NCBI RefSeq assembly: GCF_014269035.2
Contig: NZ_JABWRP020000031.1
Coordinates: 1 to 46,898 of the forward strand
Direction: 5' to 3'
Origin: Pseudomonas vlassakiae
GTDB lineage: Bacteria; Pseudomonadota; Gammaproteobacteria; Pseudomonadales; Pseudomonadaceae
Length of the DNA: 46,898 nucleotides
Made by a program: the position numbers and the translations under genes. The notes under the pieces were generated by a model. It saw nothing but the letters and a program-made list of their open reading frames with translations, made no database searches and was not told where the DNA came from. Below are positions 44,128 through 46,898 of this stretch, piece by piece (positions within the stretch are counted from its first letter, which is position 1; each line of letters begins with the position of its first letter).

Positions 44128-44217
44128 TGAGGCTCTTGCAAAAATGAGCGCGGCGGCCCCGTACGACCGTAGAAACCCACGCCGGCAGCCCATACAAACA
44201 GCTTTGCAAGAGGCTCA
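44128..44217. repeat. 15-bp inverted repeat in the obgE leader
   Basis: TGAGGCTCTTGCAAA (44128-44142) and TTTGCAAGAGGCTCA (44203-44217) are complementary with one mismatch, separated by 60 bp. On the minus strand it lies within the leader of obgE, after the rpmA terminator, so it could fold in that mRNA. Confidence 0.7.
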
Positions 44218-44225
44218 CCACAAAC

Positions 44226-44254
44226 GAAAAAGCCCCGTCGCGTGACGGGGCTTC
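44226..44254 (-). terminator. Terminator of rplU-rpmA
   Basis: A 9-bp stem AGCCCCGTC/GACGGGGCT followed on the minus strand by TTTTTCGTTTG. It may allow partial readthrough into obgE. Confidence 0.9.
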
Positions 44255-44270
44255 TGGAGCGACGTCGCGA

Positions 44271-44528
44271 TTAAGCGGCGACGATGCTCACGTAACGGCG
44301 CATGAACTCGCCTTTCTTCTCGAACTTGATCACGCCTTCGATCTTGGCGAACAAGGTGTGGTCCTTGCCCATGCCAACGCCGTAGCCAGCGTGGAATTCG
44401 GTGCCGCGCTGACGGACGATGATGTTGCCTGGCTTGATAACCTGGCCGCCATACATCTTCACGCCAAGGCGTTTCGATTCTGAGTCGCGACCGTTACGAG
44501 TACTACCACCAGCCTTCTTGTGAGCCAT
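44271..44528 (-). CDS. rpmA: 50S ribosomal protein L27
   Basis: L27 sits near the peptidyl transferase centre. The 85-residue protein begins [20 protein letters not shown] and has the family motif [25 protein letters not shown]. The length is normal. It lies 38 bp after rplU and is cotranscribed with it. Confidence 0.98.
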
Positions 44529-44566
44529 GGTTCAATTCTCCAAATAAATTCAGGGGACCGAGGCGA

Positions 44567-44881
44567 TTAAGCCTGGATACCGGTGATTTTGATCTCGGTG
44601 AACCACTGGCGGTGGCCCATACGCTTCATGTGGTGCTTACGACGACGGAACTTGATGATGCGAACCTTGTCGTGACGGCCTTGCGAAACGACTTCGGCAA
44701 CCACTTTAGCGCCGGCGACGACTGGTGCGCCGATGGTGACTTCTTCACCGTTGGCAACCAGCAGGACGCGGTCGAAAGTCACGGATTCGCCAGTGGCGAC
44801 TTCCAGCTTTTCGATCTTGAGGAATTCACCTTCAGCGACTTTGTACTGCTTGCCGCCGGTAACGATTACTGCGTAAGACAT
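44567..44881 (-). CDS. rplU: 50S ribosomal protein L21
   Basis: L21 binds 23S rRNA in the large subunit. The 104-residue protein begins MSYAVIVTGGKQYKVAEGEF and has the C-terminal RRRKHHMKRMGHRQWFTEIK signature. I chose the ATG at 44881, which has GGAG upstream and the family N-terminus; the longer frame to 45079 is not coding. A good promoter lies at 45012-45040. Confidence 0.97.
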   Translation of the reverse strand: MSYAVIVTGGKQYKVAEGEFLKIEKLEVATGESVTFDRVLLVANGEEVTIGAPVVAGAKVVAEVVSQGRHDKVRIIKFRRRKHHMKRMGHRQWFTEIKITGIQA

Positions 44882-45011
44882 GGTATTTCTCCGATAATCC
44901 TGCTCACCCAGCGCTTTATATGATGAGTATTGGCTGGCATGGCTGCATGGGGCTGGAACGGCCCTGTGCAATTGCGTAAGGCAGGTGCTGCCCAGGAAGT
45001 TAGGGTGCGCG

Positions 45012-45040
45012 ATTGTACGCAACCCCGGTTTTGCTTGCAA
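45012..45040 (-). promoter_or_regulatory. Promoter of rplU-rpmA
   Basis: On the minus strand TTGCAA (45035-45040), a 17-bp spacer, and TACAAT (45012-45017), then a GC-rich discriminator. It faces away from the ispB promoter, leaving a leader of about 125 nt before rplU, long enough for translational or attenuation control. Confidence 0.85.
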
Positions 45041-45070
45041 GTCCCGCCCCCGGCCAGCGGGCACCGCGCC

Positions 45071-45099
45071 TTGACACACCGGGACCCGCGACCTAGCAT
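45071..45099 (+). promoter_or_regulatory. Promoter of ispB
   Basis: TTGACA (45071-45076), a 17-bp spacer, and TAGCAT (45094-45099), about 26 bp before the ispB ATG. Confidence 0.8.
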
Positions 45100-45125
45100 G
45101 CCGCGCAACCTCACTGGAGCAGCCG

Positions 45126-46094
45126 ATGCAACCCCAAACCTTCTACCGCGCGGTAGCTGAAGATTTCAGCGCCGTCGACGAGATCATCAAGAAGCAGCTG
45201 ACCTCGCGCGTGCCGCTGGTATCGAAGATCGGCGACTATATCACGTCGGCCGGTGGCAAGCGCCTGCGTCCTCTGCTGGTCCTGCTGTGCGGCAAGGCCC
45301 TGGGCCGTGAAGGCGCCGACCTGCGCCTGCTGGCCGCGACCATCGAGTTCCTGCACACCGCCACCTTGCTGCACGACGACGTGGTCGACATGTCCGGCAT
45401 GCGCCGTGGCCGCTCCACCGCCAACGCCCTGTGGGGCAACGCGCCGAGCGTCCTGGTGGGCGATTTCCTCTATTCGCGTTCGTTCGAGATGATGGTCGAA
45501 CTGGGCTCGATGCCGGTCATGCAGATCCTCTCCAAGGCCACCCGGGTAATCGCCGAGGGCGAAGTGCTGCAGTTGTCGCGGGTACGCGATGCCAGCACCA
45601 CCGAAGAGGTCTACATGGACGTCATCCGCGGCAAGACCGCCATGCTGTTCGAAGCCTCGACCCACAGCGCCGCGGCACTGGCCGAAGCCAGCGAAGCGCA
45701 GCGCGAAGCCCTGCGCACCTTTGGTGACCACCTGGGCGTGGCCTTCCAGCTGGTCGACGACCTGCTCGACTACGAAGGCGATGCCGAAGCCCTGGGCAAG
45801 AACGTCGGCGACGACCTGGCCGAAGGCAAGCCGACCCTGCCCCTGATCTACACCATGCGCGAAGGGACGCCGGAGCAGGCAGCACTGGTGCGCAAGGCGA
45901 TCCAGAAGGGCGGCCTGGAAGATCTGGAGCAGATTCGCGAGGCCGTCAACGCCTCTGGCGCACTGAAGTACACCGCCGAACTGGCACGGGACTACGTCAA
46001 GCGTGCCATCGAGTGCCTGGAAGTGCTGCCAGCCAGCGAATACCGGGATGCGCTGGTTGAACTGAGCGAGTTTGCCGTCGCGCGTACCCACTGA
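45126..46094 (+). CDS. ispB: Octaprenyl/polyprenyl diphosphate synthase
   Basis: IspB makes the long side chain of ubiquinone from isopentenyl diphosphate. The 322-residue prenyl transferase has both Asp-rich motifs: LLHDDVVDMSGMRRGR near residue 83 and QLVDDLLDYEGD near 210, plus GGKRLRPLLVLL near 43. GGAG lies 6 bp before the ATG. Position divergent from rplU is conserved in gammaproteobacteria. Chain length (C40 versus C45) cannot be read from the sequence; pseudomonads usually make C45. Confidence 0.95.
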   Translation: MQPQTFYRAVAEDFSAVDEIIKKQLTSRVPLVSKIGDYITSAGGKRLRPLLVLLCGKALGREGADLRLLAATIEFLHTATLLHDDVVDMSGMRRGRSTANALWGNAPSVLVGDFLYSRSFEMMVELGSMPVMQILSKATRVIAEGEVLQLSRVRDASTTEEVYMDVIRGKTAMLFEASTHSAAALAEASEAQREALRTFGDHLGVAFQLVDDLLDYEGDAEALGKNVGDDLAEGKPTLPLIYTMREGTPEQAALVRKAIQKGGLEDLEQIREAVNASGALKYTAELARDYVKRAIECLEVLPASEYRDALVELSEFAVARTH

Positions 46095-46112
46095 CAGACC
46101 GAGCCGCTTCAT

Positions 46113-46172
46113 TCGCGGGTAAACCCGCTTCCACAGATTGTGCAAACGCTGTGGGGGCGGGTTTACCCGCGA
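46113..46172. repeat. REP inverted pair after ispB
   Basis: 24-bp arms (46113-46136 and 46149-46172) are complementary with two mismatches and have the core TCGCGGGTAAACCCGC, of the same variant as 36076-36142. Confidence 0.88.
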
Positions 46173-46256
46173 TGCATTTGTCCGGACAAAAATACTTCTC
46201 CCGCTAGACCTTATACAATATGGGCCTTTAACCGTCTGTCTGTTTAAGGAACCGAA

Positions 46257-46598
46257 GTGAGCACCCTGCCTCCCTGCCCAAAATGCAACTCCGAATACAC
46301 CTACGAGGATGGCAGCCAGCTGATCTGCCCTGAGTGCGCCCACGAGTGGTCGGCCAGCGGCGAAGCCGAGGCGGCCAGCGATGACGTAGTGAAGAAGGAT
46401 TCGGTCGGCAACGTCCTGCAGGACGGCGATACCGTTACCGTGATCAAGGACCTCAAGGTCAAGGGCTCGTCCCTGGTGGTCAAGGTCGGCACCAAGGTGA
46501 AGAACATCCGCCTGTGCGATGGCGACCACGACATCGACTGCAAGATCGATGGCATCGGTGCAATGAAGCTCAAGTCGGAATTCGTGCGCAAGGTCTGA
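46257..46598 (+). CDS. yjdM: Zinc-ribbon protein YjdM (PhnA family)
   Basis: A 113-residue protein with an N-terminal four-Cys zinc ribbon (CPKCNSEYTYEDG, then CPECAHEW) and the conserved C-terminal YjdM/PhnA domain (DSVGNVLQDGDTVTVIKDLK; LVVKVGTKVKNIRL). The precise role is unknown; it was once linked to phosphonates but is not part of the C-P lyase. The GTG start at 46257 has AAGGA 7 bp upstream. Confidence 0.94.
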   Translation: MSTLPPCPKCNSEYTYEDGSQLICPECAHEWSASGEAEAASDDVVKKDSVGNVLQDGDTVTVIKDLKVKGSSLVVKVGTKVKNIRLCDGDHDIDCKIDGIGAMKLKSEFVRKV

Positions 46599-46630
46599 TT
46601 ACAAAATCTGCCAATTGGCGCTTGCTATTC

Positions 46631-46653
46631 TGATAATAAGAATTATTCTCATT
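46631..46653 (+). promoter_or_regulatory. Fur box
   Basis: GATAATAAGAATTATTCTC and the following ATT closely match the 19-bp Fur consensus in both halves (minus strand reads AATGAGAATAATTCTTATT). It lies 27 bp before the small gene at 46680, so that gene is predicted to be repressed by iron. Confidence 0.88.
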
Positions 46654-46679
46654 GGAGCCGCTTTCCAAGGAGAATCGCC

Positions 46680-46898
46680 ATGACTTATCTGATCGACGCC
46701 TGGCTGGACCGCCCCCACCCCTATCTGCGCATCCTCCATCGGGAAACCGGTGAGGTGTGCGCAGTGCTCGAAGAAGAAGCACTGGACGAACTGCGCGAGC
46801 AGGGAGACCTGGATCTGTGCGGGCTGAATTCGAGTGAGCCGGTGGTGCTCAAGGAGTTGGTGCGCAACCTGTTTCTGTTCTGCTATGCGCGGGCCTTG
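46680..46898 (+). CDS. Small iron-regulated protein, runs off the window
   Basis: At least 73 residues (MTYLIDAWLDRPHPYLRILH...), with no stop before the window end. It resembles PA4570 of P. aeruginosa, a small protein of unknown function strongly induced in iron limitation and likewise near ispB. AAGGAG lies 8 bp before the ATG. The Fur box directly upstream supports iron control. The family function is unknown. Confidence 0.8.
   Translation, partial: MTYLIDAWLDRPHPYLRILHRETGEVCAVLEEEALDELREQGDLDLCGLNSSEPVVLKELVRNLFLFCYARAL

Noticed and set aside
1..46898. CRISPR array
   Set aside because: No regularly spaced direct repeats were seen; the repeats present are inverted pairs.

Overview
The window looks like core chromosome of a fluorescent pseudomonad, most probably the Pseudomonas putida group. 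The evidence is GC-rich coding sequence, Pseudomonas-type gene neighbourhoods (lolB-ispE-tRNA-prs-rplY-pth-ychF, rplU-rpmA-obgE-proB-creA, mksF-mksE-mksB, holD-rimI), several paired REP elements of the type known from P. putida, and DUF3077 small proteins, which are typical of pseudomonads. No replication origin, phage, insertion sequence or CRISPR array was seen.

Layout. 1-7475: a small AT-rich membrane-protein gene, then a rightward housekeeping block made of a TPR lipoprotein, lolB, ispE, tRNA-Gln, prs, rplY, pth and ychF. It covers outer-membrane lipoprotein targeting, isoprenoid precursors, PRPP synthesis and translation. 7509-8302: a DUF3077 gene (minus strand) with a long structured leader and a REP pair. 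8303-17523: a SulP transporter facing a leftward block with DUF2955, HlyD and outer-membrane factor genes (a tripartite efflux system), an AI-2E-type transporter, a CPA2 antiporter, PPK2 and a YcaC-like hydrolase. 17749-21176: an NTF2-like protein, an NCS1 permease and an aldehyde dehydrogenase, probably one catabolic unit. 21204-22209: a second DUF3077 gene with the same leader, flanked by large inverted repeats. 22319-30593: DUF3422, a large MscS-family channel, the alkylation-repair pair alkA-ada, and two MFS transporters. 30773-34714: an orphan FecR-type anti-sigma gene, tRNA-Met, two secreted proteins, and a frameshifted NYN nuclease gene behind a promoter-terminator unit. 34742-41059: rimI, holD and the MksBEF condensin. 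41194-46898: creA, proB, obgE, rpmA and rplU leftwards; ispB, a zinc-ribbon protein and a Fur-controlled small gene rightwards.

The most interesting feature is the duplicated DUF3077 module. Two 88-residue paralogues, about 84% identical, lie about 14 kb apart in opposite orientation. Each is preceded by the same leader of about 265-300 nt. The leader begins with a conserved dyad (TGGGA-ATTA-TCCTA). It then carries hairpins that keep their pairing by compensatory changes, and three mutually complementary heptamers (GTGAGAG, CTCTCAC, GTGAGAG) in the same order. This looks like a conserved regulatory RNA that could switch between alternative pairings. Other notable points are a consensus promoter inside ispE sharing the tRNA-Met discriminator, a perfect 67-bp inverted repeat, an orphan FecR and a possible short terminated RNA ahead of the NYN gene.
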